A DNA stretch of 64,000 nt from an uncultured Lutibacter sp. (GTDB taxonomy: Bacteria > Bacteroidota > Bacteroidia > Flavobacteriales > Flavobacteriaceae). Where the stretch lies: assembly GCF_947495725.1 (NCBI RefSeq), contig NZ_CANLZZ010000008.1, positions 62,001-126,000 on the forward strand, read 5' to 3'. Each line of letters opens with the position of its first letter. Within the stretch, counting starts at the first letter, position 1. A program made the position numbers and the translations under genes. A model generated the notes under the pieces. That model had not been told where the DNA came from, did not search any database, and was given only the letters and a program-made list of their open reading frames with translations. This document shows positions 1 to 9,197 of the stretch, in pieces.

Positions 1-303
1 ATTGTTTTAGCAATGTTTTTAGGAATTTATGGAGGATATGTTGCGGGTTTATTAACAGGGAGGTTTTTTACAGAAGATTATATTTATGGAATTCAGCTGG
101 ATTTCGATCCCTATTTTATAAAATATGCTTTAATTAAAACGTTAGTTTTCGCATTTGTAATTGCAACTATTCCAGCCTACCATGGTTATTATGTAAAGGG
201 AGGGTCTTTGGAAGTTGGACGCGCAAGTACCCAAGCGGTGGTATGGACAAGTGTAGTAATTATCCTTTTAAATTATTTTTTAACTCAAATGCTTTTAGGA
301 TAG
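1..303 (+). CDS. MlaE-family lipid ABC transporter permease, C-terminal part (cut by window start)
   Basis: The reading frame is open from the first base, so the gene begins outside the window and about 100 C-terminal residues are visible. The Met at base 13 is probably internal. The fragment has hydrophobic helices and the motif run KTLVFAFVIATIPAYHGYYV followed by GxxxVGRASTQAVV, which is typical of the C-terminal half of MlaE permeases that move phospholipids between the envelope membranes. It ends one base before the ATPase gene, as in a permease-ATPase operon. I infer the same role here. An MlaD-type substrate-binding gene is not visible; it would lie upstream or elsewhere. Confidence 0.85.
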   Translation: MVLAMFLGIYGGYVAGLLTGRFFTEDYIYGIQLDFDPYFIKYALIKTLVFAFVIATIPAYHGYYVKGGSLEVGRASTQAVVWTSVVIILLNYFLTQMLLG

Positions 304-1071
304 ATGATAGAAGTTAAAGAACTATATAAAGAATTTAATGGTACTCCAGTTTTAAAAGGTGTAACTACAACTTTCGAAAAAGGAAAAACCAGCATGATTA
401 TTGGTCAAAGTGGATCTGGTAAAACAGTATTTTTAAAGTGTTTACTTGGATTGCATGTGCCCGAAAAAGGAATAATTAGTTTTGATGGTAGAAAACAATT
501 AGAACTTGGAATAAAAGAGAGGAGACAATTAAGGCAAGAAATTGGAATGGTATTTCAAGGTGGAGCATTATATGATTCTTTAACAGTGGAAGAAAATATA
601 ATGTTTCCTTTAAAAATGTTTACTGAAAAAACACAAGATGAAATGCTTAATAGAGTTAATTTTGTTTTGGACAGAGTAAACTTGGTAAATGCGAATAAAA
701 AGTTTCCTGCAGAAATTTCCGGAGGAATGCAAAAAAGAGTTGCTATTGCAAGAGCTATTGTTATGAATCCAAAATATTTGTTTTGTGATGAACCCAATTC
801 TGGATTAGATCCAAATACAGCAACATTAATTGATAATTTAATTCAAGAAATTACAAAAGAATATCAGATGATAACTGTAATTAATTCTCATGATATGAAC
901 TCTGTGATGGAAATTGGAGAAAAAATTGTTTTTTTAAAAGATGGAGTAAAAGCTTGGGAAGGATCGAATAAAGAGATCTTTAAAACTGAAAATGAAGCTA
1001 TTGTAAATTTTGTGTATTCTTCAAACTTATTTAAAAAAGTAAGAGAGGCATATTTAAATGAAACTAATTAG
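304..1071 (+). CDS. MlaF-family ABC transporter ATP-binding protein
   Basis: This is the ATPase subunit of the lipid transporter whose permease ends immediately upstream. Visible motifs are the Walker A GQSGSGKT (residues 34-41), a Q-loop segment VFQGGALYDSL, the ABC signature SGGMQKR (139-145) and Walker B YLFCDEP (Asp162, Glu163), followed by NSGLDP and an H-loop SHDM. The length of 255 aa is normal for MlaF. The start codon follows the permease stop directly, which indicates translational coupling. Cytoplasmic; it would energise phospholipid transport that maintains outer-membrane asymmetry. The substrate is inferred from the family. Confidence 0.88.
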   Translation: MIEVKELYKEFNGTPVLKGVTTTFEKGKTSMIIGQSGSGKTVFLKCLLGLHVPEKGIISFDGRKQLELGIKERRQLRQEIGMVFQGGALYDSLTVEENIMFPLKMFTEKTQDEMLNRVNFVLDRVNLVNANKKFPAEISGGMQKRVAIARAIVMNPKYLFCDEPNSGLDPNTATLIDNLIQEITKEYQMITVINSHDMNSVMEIGEKIVFLKDGVKAWEGSNKEIFKTENEAIVNFVYSSNLFKKVREAYLNETN

Positions 1072-1079
1072 AAAAGTTG

Positions 1080-1110
1080 TTTGTTTTTTAAAAATATACT
1101 TATATATTTG
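1080..1110 (+). promoter_or_regulatory. Promoter of the tRNA-Lys/tRNA-Tyr unit
   Basis: TTTG at 1080-1083 and TATATTTG at 1103-1110 are separated by 19 bases, which matches the Bacteroidota consensus TTTG - N17-20 - TAnnTTTG. Transcription would start near 1117, shortly before the tRNA-Lys 5' end at 1134. The -33 box lies only a few bases after the ATPase stop codon. Confidence 0.75.
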
Positions 1111-1133
1111 CAGCCGCTAAAAAGGAAAAAGAC

Positions 1134-1206
1134 GACCTGGTAGCTCAGTTGGTAGAGCACCTCCCTTTTAAGGAGGTGGTCCTGGGTTCGAGCCCCAGCC
1201 AGGTCA
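1134..1206 (+). tRNA. tRNA-Lys (anticodon TTT)
   Basis: A 73-nt cloverleaf. The acceptor arm GACCTGG pairs with CCAGGTC, with discriminator A at 1206. The D-loop contains AGCTCAGTTGGTAGAG, the anticodon arm is CCTCC-CTTTTAA-GGAGG with anticodon TTT, and the T arm has GGTTCGAGCC. No CCA is encoded. It is the first member of a two-tRNA unit. Confidence 0.97.
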
Positions 1207-1243
1207 CAAAAAAAATTCTAATTAGAGAGTTTTTTAAAATTTT

Positions 1244-1324
<81 letters not shown>

Positions 1325-1325
1325 C

Positions 1326-1358
1326 AAACCTCAAACAATACGTTTGAGGTTTTTTTTG
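1326..1358 (+). terminator. Rho-independent terminator after tRNA-Tyr
   Basis: An 11-bp perfect stem, AAACCTCAAAC (1326-1336) with GTTTGAGGTTT (1342-1352), has a 5-nt loop and is followed by a T run to 1358. It begins one base after the tRNA-Tyr discriminator region and ends the tRNA transcript. Confidence 0.85.
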
Positions 1359-1409
1359 ATTACTAATCAAAATGTTTAATAAAAGAATAAATAAGTTAAA
1401 CAAAAATAC

Positions 1410-1417
1410 TATATTTG
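1410..1417 (+). promoter_or_regulatory. -7 element upstream of the TonB-dependent receptor
   Basis: TATATTTG at 1410-1417 fits the Bacteroidota -7 consensus TAnnTTTG and lies 20 bases before the ATG at 1438. The -33 position has no clear TTTG. No iron-box or other operator is obvious between the tRNA terminator and this site. Confidence 0.5.
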
Positions 1418-1437
1418 TAATTGTAAATAGTTTTTAA

Positions 1438-3849
1438 ATGAAAAAGAGTGTTTTATTAATAGTATTATTAATTTCAAATATCCTTGTGGGAACTTCCCAA
1501 AATAAGGGAACAGTTTCTGGTAAAATTATGGATGTTTCAAGTAGAGAAGCTATTCCTTTTGTAAATGTAATTATTGATGGTACAGCAATAGGGGAGGTAT
1601 CCGATGAAAACGGACAGTTTGTAATTAAAAATGTTCCTTTGGGCTATGTAAAAATTAGAGCTTCAATTTTAGGGTATGAAACAGAAATATCGGATGATTA
1701 TTTAGTGACAATTGAAAAATCTCCATTTATAGTTATTGAAATGGTTCAAACGAATGAACAATTAAGTGAGGTTGTTATTCAAAGTAAGTTATTTAAAAAA
1801 TCTTTGGAAAGCCCGTTATCAGTTCAAACTTTAGGCATTGCAGAGATTGAAAAAAACCCAGGAGGAAATAGAGATATTTTAAAAGTTATCCAGTCATTGC
1901 CAGGTGTAGCTTCAAATCCCGGTTTTAGAAACGATATTATTATTAGAGGTGGTGCTCCATCTGAAAATAAATTTTATTTAGATGGAATTGAAGTTCCTGT
2001 AATAAATCATTTTCAAACCCAAGGATCTTCTGGTGGTCCTGTTGGTATTTTAAATGCAGATTTAATTAGAAAGGTAGATTTTTATACAAGTGCTTTTTCT
2101 GCAAATAACGGAAATGCTTTAAGTTCTGTAATTCAATTTACACAAAAGGATGGAAATCCTGATAAATTGAACACTAGAGCTACTTTTGGGACTTCTGACG
2201 CAGGAATTACATTAGAAGGACCATTGAGTTCCAAAACAACTTTTATAGCCTCTATGCGCCAATCTTATCTTCAATTTTTATTTAAGTTAATTAAACTTCC
2301 ATTTTTACCTACCTATAACGATTTTCAGTTTAAAGTAAAACATCAATTATCGGAAACTGATGAAATTTCGTTCATTGGTTTGGGGGCGGTAGATACTTTT
2401 AAATTGAATGAAGATGTAAATGATAATGTAACCGATGAAGAAACTATTAAAAGAAACAGATATATTTTAAGTAATATTCCAGTTCAAGAGCAATGGAATT
2501 ATACAGTTGGTGTTTCCTACAAACATTATAGAGAAAATTCGATGCAACAATATATTTTAAGTAGAAATGAATGGAATAATGAGGCAAAAAAGTATTTTAA
2601 TAACACAAATATTCCTTCAGATTTAATTCTAAATTATAATTCTCGAGAAATAGAGAATAAATTTAGATTTGAAAATACTTCAACGCTAAAAAATAGTTAT
2701 AAGTTAAATTTTGGTGTTGGTTTAGAATCTGCAAAATACACGAATAGTACTTTTCAGCAATTAGCAAATTCATCTGGAGTTTCAGAAATTGATTTTTCAT
2801 CGGAATTGTCAATGTTAAAGTATAGTATATTCGGACAAATTTCGAAAAGATATTTAGATTCAAAATTGGGTATTTCTTTGGGAGTTAGATTAGATGCAAA
2901 TAATTATAATAATAAAATGCAGTCTCCGTTGAACCAGTTTTCTCCAAGAATTTCTTTTAGTTATAAGTTAAATGGTAAATTAAACTTTAATGCTTCAACT
3001 GGAATATATAACCAACTTCCGGCTTATACTGTGTTAGGTTATAGGAATAACTTAAACGAATTGGTAAATAAGAATAACGGATTAAAATATATTGAGGCAA
3101 CTCATTATGTAACAGGATTAGAGATGAATCCAAACACAACTTCAAAAATATCGTTCGAAACATTTTATAAATCGTATAAAAACTACCCTTTTTCGGTTAG
3201 AGATCAAATTAGTTTGGCAAATTTAGGTTCTGATTTTGGTGTGGTTGGAAATGAAGAGGTAACATCTACTTCAAATGGAAGGGCATATGGTTTTGAAATA
3301 TTAGCTCAAAAAAAGTCATATGGTGGATTATACGGAATTATGTCGTACACTTTCGTGAAAAGTGAGTTTCAAAATGCTTTAAAGGATTATATTCCTTCAT
3401 CTTGGGATAACAGACATTTACTTACAATTACTGCTGGTGAAAAATTAAAAAAGAATTGGGAAATAGGAGGTAAGTTTCGTTTAGTTGGTGGGCAACCATA
3501 TACACCTTACGACATTAATTCATCTTCCTTAATTGAAAATTACGATGTAACAAATAGTGGTATTTTAGACTACACAAAATTAAATTCCGAGCGATTTGAC
3601 ACTTATCATCAATTAGATATTAGAATTGATAAAACTTGGTATTGGAATAAAATGTCACTAAATTTTTACTTTGATATACAAAATGTATATGCTAGTGAAT
3701 CTAAATCGCAATCATATTTACTGCCATTGTTAGACTCTAATGGAAATAAGGTTGTAAATTCTTCTGATTCTTCAAGATATAATCTTGAAGAAATAGAAAA
3801 TACATCGGGAAATGTGCTGCCGAGATTTGGGGTGATTTTAGATTTTTAA
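1438..3849 (+). CDS. TonB-dependent receptor with N-terminal carboxypeptidase-like domain
   Basis: An outer-membrane active transporter of 803 aa. A signal peptide (about 1-21, ending before NKGTVSG) is followed by a carboxypeptidase-regulatory-like beta sandwich (about 24-110, GKIMDVSSREAIPFVNV). A plug follows (about 125-240, containing LKVIQSLPGV, IIIRGGAPSENKFYLDGIEV and GNALSSVIQF), then a 22-strand-type barrel to the C-terminal Phe. There is no SusD partner and no glycan enzyme beside it, so a polysaccharide locus is unlikely; a small ligand such as a metal chelate or vitamin is possible but not shown. The gene stands alone and converges on the DUF389 gene with overlapping stop codons (3846-3849). 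Confidence 0.9.
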   Translation: MKKSVLLIVLLISNILVGTSQNKGTVSGKIMDVSSREAIPFVNVIIDGTAIGEVSDENGQFVIKNVPLGYVKIRASILGYETEISDDYLVTIEKSPFIVIEMVQTNEQLSEVVIQSKLFKKSLESPLSVQTLGIAEIEKNPGGNRDILKVIQSLPGVASNPGFRNDIIIRGGAPSENKFYLDGIEVPVINHFQTQGSSGGPVGILNADLIRKVDFYTSAFSANNGNALSSVIQFTQKDGNPDKLNTRATFGTSDAGITLEGPLSSKTTFIASMRQSYLQFLFKLIKLPFLPTYNDFQFKVKHQLSETDEISFIGLGAVDTFKLNEDVNDNVTDEETIKRNRYILSNIPVQEQWNYTVGVSYKHYRENSMQQYILSRNEWNNEAKKYFNNTNIPSDLILNYNSREIENKFRFENTSTLKNSYKLNFGVGLESAKYTNSTFQQLANSSGVSEIDFSSELSMLKYSIFGQISKRYLDSKLGISLGVRLDANNYNNKMQSPLNQFSPRISFSYKLNGKLNFNASTGIYNQLPAYTVLGYRNNLNELVNKNNGLKYIEATHYVTGLEMNPNTTSKISFETFYKSYKNYPFSVRDQISLANLGSDFGVVGNEEVTSTSNGRAYGFEILAQKKSYGGLYGIMSYTFVKSEFQNALKDYIPSSWDNRHLLTITAGEKLKKNWEIGGKFRLVGGQPYTPYDINSSSLIENYDVTNSGILDYTKLNSERFDTYHQLDIRIDKTWYWNKMSLNFYFDIQNVYASESKSQSYLLPLLDSNGNKVVNSSDSSRYNLEEIENTSGNVLPRFGVILDF

Positions 3850-5276
3850 TTGTTATTTAAAAGTAACGTATCTAAATTTAAACGTGTTTTAAGCCATTTA
3901 TTTAGTAGTAATTTTTGGTTTGATACATTTGGAACAGAATCGTGCCATTTTGCGTTAAAAACCATTATTGTATCCACAGAATTAAAATTAGTTTCAATTA
4001 ATCTAGCATAACTTAGTTTTGATAAACCATTGTAGTTAATTTGTGCTTCTTTACTTATTTGAACAAACGGTATTTGATTAGATTCATATTTATGTAATTG
4101 TTCTGATAAGAGCTTAATTTTTTCTTCTTTTTCTTTTACTGTTTCATCTCTTGAAGAAATAATTTTTTGATTTTGAATATATAAATCTGATAAATTTTTA
4201 ACTTCATGTCTTAAGTCCGAATCGTCAACACCTTGTTGTACAATTAGTTTTGTGTTTTCGAGTCCGTAGTCGGGTAATTTAGAATTCCAAAGTTCAAGGT
4301 CTTTTTCAGATAATTTATTGCCATAGACAACCATGCTTATGGTTTTTTCAGGATATTTTATATTATCAGCATCTTCATCAATTATACTTATACCACTTTC
4401 TTTAATGGCATTAATAAAATTTTGGGCATTTTGTCTAAATTGGTTTTCTTGAAACAAGTTAAAGAACATATAAATACTACCTGCAAAAACTAAAAGTGCA
4501 ACTGATGAAGCAGTTCGTGCAATACGTTTTCTTTTTGCAGAGTTTATGTATTTAAGCATTGGGAAACGCAAAAATTTAACAATTACAAAAGTTGCTAATG
4601 CAATAAATATGGTGTTTATGGTAAATAAAAACATAGCTCCTCCAAAATAGGCTAAATTCCAAGTGGCTAATCCGTAACCAGCTGTACAAAGAGGAGGCAT
4701 TAATGCTGTAGCAATTGCAACACCCGCAATTGTATTTGTTTGTTGATTTCTTCGACTTATTGCAATTATAAGCGCTAAACCACCCGAAATAGCTATAAAA
4801 ACATCTCTTACATCGGGTGCGGTTCTTGCTAATATTTCAGGGGTTTCATTCTGGAAAATTGGAAATATAAAAAATAGTGTTGAAGTTAATAGACTTAAGC
4901 CTACCATTACTCCAAGGTTTATTAAAGAACGTCTTAAAGTGTCAATGTCATTAATGCCAATTGACAACCCAACTCCTAAAATTGGACCCATTAAAGGCGA
5001 TATAAGCATCGCTCCAATAACAACAGCTGTAGAACTAACATTTAAGCCAATAGAGGCAATTAAAATTGAAAAAACTAATACCCAAGCCGTATGTCCTTTC
5101 ATTGATATATTTCCTTTAATATCTTCAATGGTACCCTTTTTGTCAGTATCTTTTCGTATTTCAAGTAATTCAACAAAAAACTTATAAATACTAGATATAA
5201 CACCATTAATATCACTTGGTGGAGGTGTATTAGAGTTAGGAGAAATTTGTTCTTGAATGTTATTTTCTTTTTCCAT
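3846..5276 (-). CDS. DUF389-family membrane protein
   Basis: A 476-aa protein with a cytoplasmic N-terminus, then about six membrane segments (about 60-270). They include the family hallmark ASIGLNVSSTAVVIGAMLISPLMGPILGVG, seen here in two adjoining parts, and later GVAIATALMPPLCTAGYG. The C-terminal 190 residues are soluble, with a coiled-coil stretch (about 365-400, KEKEEKIKLLSEQLHKYES). DUF389 proteins are widespread with no settled function; a transport role is only supposed. It starts 11 bases after the end of the mannose-1-phosphate guanylyltransferase gene and is probably the last gene of that leftward run. Confidence 0.85.
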   Translation of the reverse strand: MEKENNIQEQISPNSNTPPPSDINGVISSIYKFFVELLEIRKDTDKKGTIEDIKGNISMKGHTAWVLVFSILIASIGLNVSSTAVVIGAMLISPLMGPILGVGLSIGINDIDTLRRSLINLGVMVGLSLLTSTLFFIFPIFQNETPEILARTAPDVRDVFIAISGGLALIIAISRRNQQTNTIAGVAIATALMPPLCTAGYGLATWNLAYFGGAMFLFTINTIFIALATFVIVKFLRFPMLKYINSAKRKRIARTASSVALLVFAGSIYMFFNLFQENQFRQNAQNFINAIKESGISIIDEDADNIKYPEKTISMVVYGNKLSEKDLELWNSKLPDYGLENTKLIVQQGVDDSDLRHEVKNLSDLYIQNQKIISSRDETVKEKEEKIKLLSEQLHKYESNQIPFVQISKEAQINYNGLSKLSYARLIETNFNSVDTIMVFNAKWHDSVPNVSNQKLLLNKWLKTRLNLDTLLLNNN

Positions 5277-5287
5277 AAAACATTGGT

Positions 5288-6367
5288 TTAAACGAAATTA
5301 TTTCCAAATTTAGATTTAACTTCAGCTGTTATTTCTTTAATTTCTTGTTCTTTATTTTTAGGGCAAATTAATAAAACATCATCTTTTTCCACAACTATAA
5401 AATTACTTAACCCTTGAATAACTACTTTTTTTCCAGATTCTGTTCGAATTATATTATTATTGGAGTCTCTAAAAATAAAATCGCCACCAATTGAAGCATT
5501 AGAATTAGTATCCTTATCTAATTTGTTGTAAAGTGAACCCCAAGTGCCCAAATCGTTCCAATCAAAATTAACAGGTAAAACAAATACATTTTCAGCTTTT
5601 TCCATAATTCCAAAATCTATAGATATATTTTCGGTCTTTGGATAATTTTCTAGAATAAAACTTTCTTCTTTTGTATTATTGTAGCACATATTTCCTTTTT
5701 CAAATAAAGAAAACATTTCAGGTAAGTGAGTTTTAAATTGTTCTATAATACTTTTTACACTCCAAATAAAAATTCCTGCATTCCATAAATAGTCTCCACT
5801 TTGTAAAAATGACTTTGCGGTTTCTAAATTAGGTTTTTCAGTAAAGTTTTTTACGCGTTTTATGTCCTTACTTGTTGATTTGTCATATTTTATATAACCA
5901 TAACCAGTATTTGGGTTAGATGGTTCAATTCCAAGAGTTAATAAAGCATTGTTTTCACTACAAAAATCGAATGAGGTTTTAACATTTGCTAAAAATTCTT
6001 TTTCGTTTTCAATCCAATGATCAGATGGTGCAACAATCATAATACCATCTGGGTTTTCATTATAAATTTTAATGGCGCTATAAAGAATACAAGGGGCTGT
6101 ATTTCTCATTGTAGGCTCTAAAAGTAGTTGTTTTTTGGTGGCTTTTGGCAACTGCTCTAAAACTAAGTTTTCGTAATTTTTATTGGTGGCAATTAATATA
6201 TTTTCTGAAGGAATTAAACTTTCAAATCGTGTAAAGGTTTTCTGAATTAAGGATTCTCCTGTGCCAAGCATATCGTGGAATTGCTTAGGGAACTGGCTGG
6301 TACTAATTGGCCAAAATCGAGTTCCAATTCCTCCTGCCATAATAACTGCGTAATAATTTTTATTCAT
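5288..6367 (-). CDS. manC: Mannose-1-phosphate guanylyltransferase
   Basis: Makes GDP-mannose from mannose-1-phosphate and GTP for glycan and lipopolysaccharide synthesis. The nucleotidyl-transferase signature MAGGIGTRFWP lies near the N-terminus; IMIVAPSDHW and FTEKPN follow, then WNAGIFIW and FDWNDLGTWGSLY. At 359 aa it is the single-domain form, without the C-terminal phosphomannose isomerase domain of the bifunctional enzyme. An in-frame Met six codons upstream (6385) would overlap the SprT-like gene by 14 bases; I chose Met at 6367 because it gives a 4-base gap and fits the family N-terminus. It is cotranscribed with the SprT-like and SDR genes. Confidence 0.9.
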   Translation of the reverse strand: MNKNYYAVIMAGGIGTRFWPISTSQFPKQFHDMLGTGESLIQKTFTRFESLIPSENILIATNKNYENLVLEQLPKATKKQLLLEPTMRNTAPCILYSAIKIYNENPDGIMIVAPSDHWIENEKEFLANVKTSFDFCSENNALLTLGIEPSNPNTGYGYIKYDKSTSKDIKRVKNFTEKPNLETAKSFLQSGDYLWNAGIFIWSVKSIIEQFKTHLPEMFSLFEKGNMCYNNTKEESFILENYPKTENISIDFGIMEKAENVFVLPVNFDWNDLGTWGSLYNKLDKDTNSNASIGGDFIFRDSNNNIIRTESGKKVVIQGLSNFIVVEKDDVLLICPKNKEQEIKEITAEVKSKFGNNFV

Positions 6368-6371
6368 AATA

Positions 6372-6959
6372 CTATAATTTATCAATTTCAGCGTTTTGAT
6401 TAAATAAATATATTCTTTTACTATTTAATTCTAAGCACTCAAATCGGGTTCTTCTTAAATTTCCTTTTTTGTAAATTTTATTTTTAAATTTAAAATTACT
6501 ACCGCAAGCTATCTCAAAGATAAAACTCTTTTCTGAATTTTCGTCGAATTGCTTTAAAGCATAGGTGAGTGAAACATCTGACCCGGTGCTTGCTTTTGGA
6601 TTTTTAAGGTAATTTGCTAGTAAAGGAATTAGTATTTCGGGAAAAATAGCAGGATTTATAAAAGGTAACATTAAATGTTGAAAATTTCTTTTCCATTCCT
6701 TTCCGTGAGGCTTAACCCTTTTATTTTCTTTAAATGTTATATAATGGGCAATTTCATGAACTAACGTTAATAAAAATTGATATTTGTTAAGGTTATTATT
6801 TATAGTAATTTGAGTTTTTCTGTTTTTTAAAACTTTGAAATCTCCATGTTTAGTTACACGTTTATTTACTATTTTAATTTCTATAGGATTATTTACTAAA
6901 ATTTCCCCAATTAAATTAATAGAAGCTGTTGGAATGTATTTAGAAACTTCTTTAATCAT
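6372..6959 (-). CDS. SprT-like zinc metallopeptidase domain protein
   Basis: A 195-aa protein with the zinc motif HEIAH (68-72) followed by a third likely ligand His in VKPHGKEWKR, as in the SprT/Spartan family. The C-terminal zinc-ribbon region of some relatives is only weakly suggested: single Cys residues near IACGSNFKF and FECLEL. Bacterial SprT proteins have no settled role; eukaryotic Spartan cuts DNA-protein crosslinks. The ATG directly follows the stop of the SDR gene, and the guanylyltransferase gene follows after 4 bases, so the three are one operon although their functions do not obviously belong together. Confidence 0.8.
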   Translation of the reverse strand: MIKEVSKYIPTASINLIGEILVNNPIEIKIVNKRVTKHGDFKVLKNRKTQITINNNLNKYQFLLTLVHEIAHYITFKENKRVKPHGKEWKRNFQHLMLPFINPAIFPEILIPLLANYLKNPKASTGSDVSLTYALKQFDENSEKSFIFEIACGSNFKFKNKIYKKGNLRRTRFECLELNSKRIYLFNQNAEIDKL

Positions 6960-7640
6960 TTATGGAGTTGTTGATGAAACTTGTAAAATTTTTCCGTTGT
7001 AAAATTTATTTCCAGTTAAAGCAAAATTATATATATACTCAGCCATTTCATTAGCCAAAACAGGAGCTTTGTAGCCAGGAAAGGCTTCTTCAAGCATTTC
7101 AGTTTGTACAGCTCCTAGTGCTAATACGTTAAAATAAATTTGTTTTTCTTTATACTCTTCAGCCAGTAATTCTGTTAATGTAATTAAAGCCCCTTTAGAG
7201 GAACTATAAGCAGCCAATCCAGGAAATTTTAAACTACCTTGAACTCCACCAATACTACTAATATTAACTACATGACTTCCTTCTTTTAAATAGGGAAGTA
7301 GTTGCTTAGTTAATTCGGCAATAGCAAAGACATTAACTTGGTAAACATCCATAAAATCTTTAGACGATAATTGGTCAAAAGGTTTATTTATAAGTTTACC
7401 CGCATTGTTTATTAAAATATCCACTTGATTCCAATTATTAGAAACAAAATCAGTTACTTTTTTCAGGTCTTTTTCGGATAATAAATCAACAGAAATGGTT
7501 GAAATATTTTTAATGTTTAATTTTGAAAGTGGTTCAGTATTTCTTGATAAAGCTAGTACATTGTAACTGTTCTTTGCAAATAGTTGAGCTAGTTCAAATC
7601 CAATACCTCGACTTGTGCCTGTAATTATTATGTTTTTCAT
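6960..7640 (-). CDS. Short-chain dehydrogenase/reductase (SDR)
   Basis: A classical SDR of 226 aa. The nucleotide-binding motif TGTSRGIG is at 7-14, NNAG at 78-81, the catalytic Ser lies in NISSIGG (about 127-131), and the YxxxK pair is Tyr145/Lys149 in YSSSKGA. It reduces or oxidises an unknown carbonyl or hydroxyl substrate with NAD(P). The residues after TGTSRG and the LSRN segment slightly favour NADPH, but this is not decisive. It sits 3 bases downstream of the beta-helix lipoprotein gene and directly before the SprT-like gene. Confidence 0.88.
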   Translation of the reverse strand: MKNIIITGTSRGIGFELAQLFAKNSYNVLALSRNTEPLSKLNIKNISTISVDLLSEKDLKKVTDFVSNNWNQVDILINNAGKLINKPFDQLSSKDFMDVYQVNVFAIAELTKQLLPYLKEGSHVVNISSIGGVQGSLKFPGLAAYSSSKGALITLTELLAEEYKEKQIYFNVLALGAVQTEMLEEAFPGYKAPVLANEMAEYIYNFALTGNKFYNGKILQVSSTTP

Positions 7641-7643
7641 TTT

Positions 7644-9167
7644 TTAATTTTCAAATTGTGTGTGTTGGTATGCTCCCATATCGGCAGGTGAAGTTCTTAA
7701 AATGCCTAAAATATCCATAGGTGCTTTTAATGATTCATTAATATCTGCCTTTCCAATTACATCAGAGTTTGTTCCTATTATTAATTGGTTGGTGTTAGGG
7801 GATTTAAAATCTGATTTTCCATTTAAAATATTTTCAGAAAAGTGATTGTTATCTTCAAAATTATATTCAGGAATGGTTAAATAATCGTTACTAAAATCAT
7901 TAAAGCGTATTAAATTATTTTTAAAAGAATAGTTAAATAAAGAACCTTCTACTTTATCAAGAACTAATTCAATATTTGAACCTCCATCTATAATACAATT
8001 TGAAAAATTGGCTTCGTATAAATTTCGAGTTTGAATAATTTGCGCTCCATTTTCAAAAAAAGAATAATAATTATTAATAAGTACACTCGGGTATTCTCTT
8101 AAACTACTATTCCAAAAATTAACAAAAGTTGAATGTGTAAAATTGTATTTTCCTCCAATTATACAAGCTAATGATGCTTGCCCACTGTTATTTATTACAA
8201 GGTTTGCACCTTCAATGTTTGTTTCCCTTCCTAAAATTCCAAAGTTTGACGAGTTATAAATTTCCGTATTTTTTATAGATAATGTAGGCGTATTTTTGCT
8301 TCCTATAGAATCCATAATTATTCCTATGGTAGCATTTTTAATTAAAGTGTGGTTTATTGAATGGTTTTTACTTCCGGCTCTTAACCATATAGCGCCCCAT
8401 TGTCCTGGAACTTCGCTAAATTGAGGTTCTAATCTGTCGCCTTCAAATAAAACCTTGTTACCTAATTCACCTTCAATTTTAAGTGTAGCATTTTTATCTA
8501 CAATAATTCCAGATTTTTCGTGAAAGTGAATTACAGTTCCTGCTTTTATTGTTAGCGTTTTATTTTCAGGAACAGCACAATATCCATAAATTACATAAGG
8601 TTTATCATTATCAAATGTTGTGTCGTTATCTAAATAAAACCCATTAATCTTTATTGGTTCTCCGTTTGGATTTATTCCAATATTGATGGTTTCAATTATT
8701 CCATTTGAATTTTTTGACGGATATAAAAAATTGGCATCTTTTACTAAAGTTACCAATTGTACATATTGTTCTTGGGTACTTGAGTCAAAAATAATTGAAT
8801 CTTTATAAATAGGGTTTGTTACGTTGTTATAATTAATGGTTGTTTCTATAAAAATATAAATACTATCATTGGCTAAGATTTGTACATTTTCAAATGTTTT
8901 ACCTGGAGTTCCATCAACATTTAATCTATAATTTGAATTTTCGCCTCGCCCTAATTTTATTGAAGGAATTGAAATTGCATTATTACTTTTATTGTAGACT
9001 TTTAAATTATAGGTACTCGACCCAATATTTGTGAATACGGTATCTAAATAAACAGTGTCTTTTGAAAATGTTAATTTTCCTGAGTTTAAGCTCGCTCCAA
9101 AATCTTTTCTGCAAGAAGAAGTTGAGATTAGCGTTAATATTAAAAAGATGAGAAATAGGTGCCGCAT
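7644..9167 (-). CDS. Predicted right-handed beta-helix lipoprotein
   Basis: A 507-aa lipoprotein: the signal peptide ends in the lipobox STSSC (Cys19). A beta-sandwich-like region (about 25-140) with repeated phrases such as FTNIGSSTYNLKVYN resembles choice-of-anchor or Ig-like domains. The middle (about 180-420) is Asn- and Ile-rich with recurring short turns (KNATLKIEGELGNKVLFEGD, then INHTLIKNATIGI and IKNTEIYNSSNFGILG), which is the pattern of a parallel beta helix. No catalytic residues are recognised. Such proteins in Bacteroidota are surface or periplasmic and often bind or process glycans; function here is unknown. The operon continues into the SDR gene. Confidence 0.7.
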   Translation of the reverse strand: MRHLFLIFLILTLISTSSCRKDFGASLNSGKLTFSKDTVYLDTVFTNIGSSTYNLKVYNKSNNAISIPSIKLGRGENSNYRLNVDGTPGKTFENVQILANDSIYIFIETTINYNNVTNPIYKDSIIFDSSTQEQYVQLVTLVKDANFLYPSKNSNGIIETINIGINPNGEPIKINGFYLDNDTTFDNDKPYVIYGYCAVPENKTLTIKAGTVIHFHEKSGIIVDKNATLKIEGELGNKVLFEGDRLEPQFSEVPGQWGAIWLRAGSKNHSINHTLIKNATIGIIMDSIGSKNTPTLSIKNTEIYNSSNFGILGRETNIEGANLVINNSGQASLACIIGGKYNFTHSTFVNFWNSSLREYPSVLINNYYSFFENGAQIIQTRNLYEANFSNCIIDGGSNIELVLDKVEGSLFNYSFKNNLIRFNDFSNDYLTIPEYNFEDNNHFSENILNGKSDFKSPNTNQLIIGTNSDVIGKADINESLKAPMDILGILRTSPADMGAYQHTQFEN

Positions 9168-9197
9168 TTAATTAATTTAAAAAGTAAAAATAGAAAA

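Noticed and set aside
1438-3849. Polysaccharide utilisation locus around the TonB-dependent receptor
   Set aside because: No SusD-like gene, glycoside hydrolase or sensor is adjacent.
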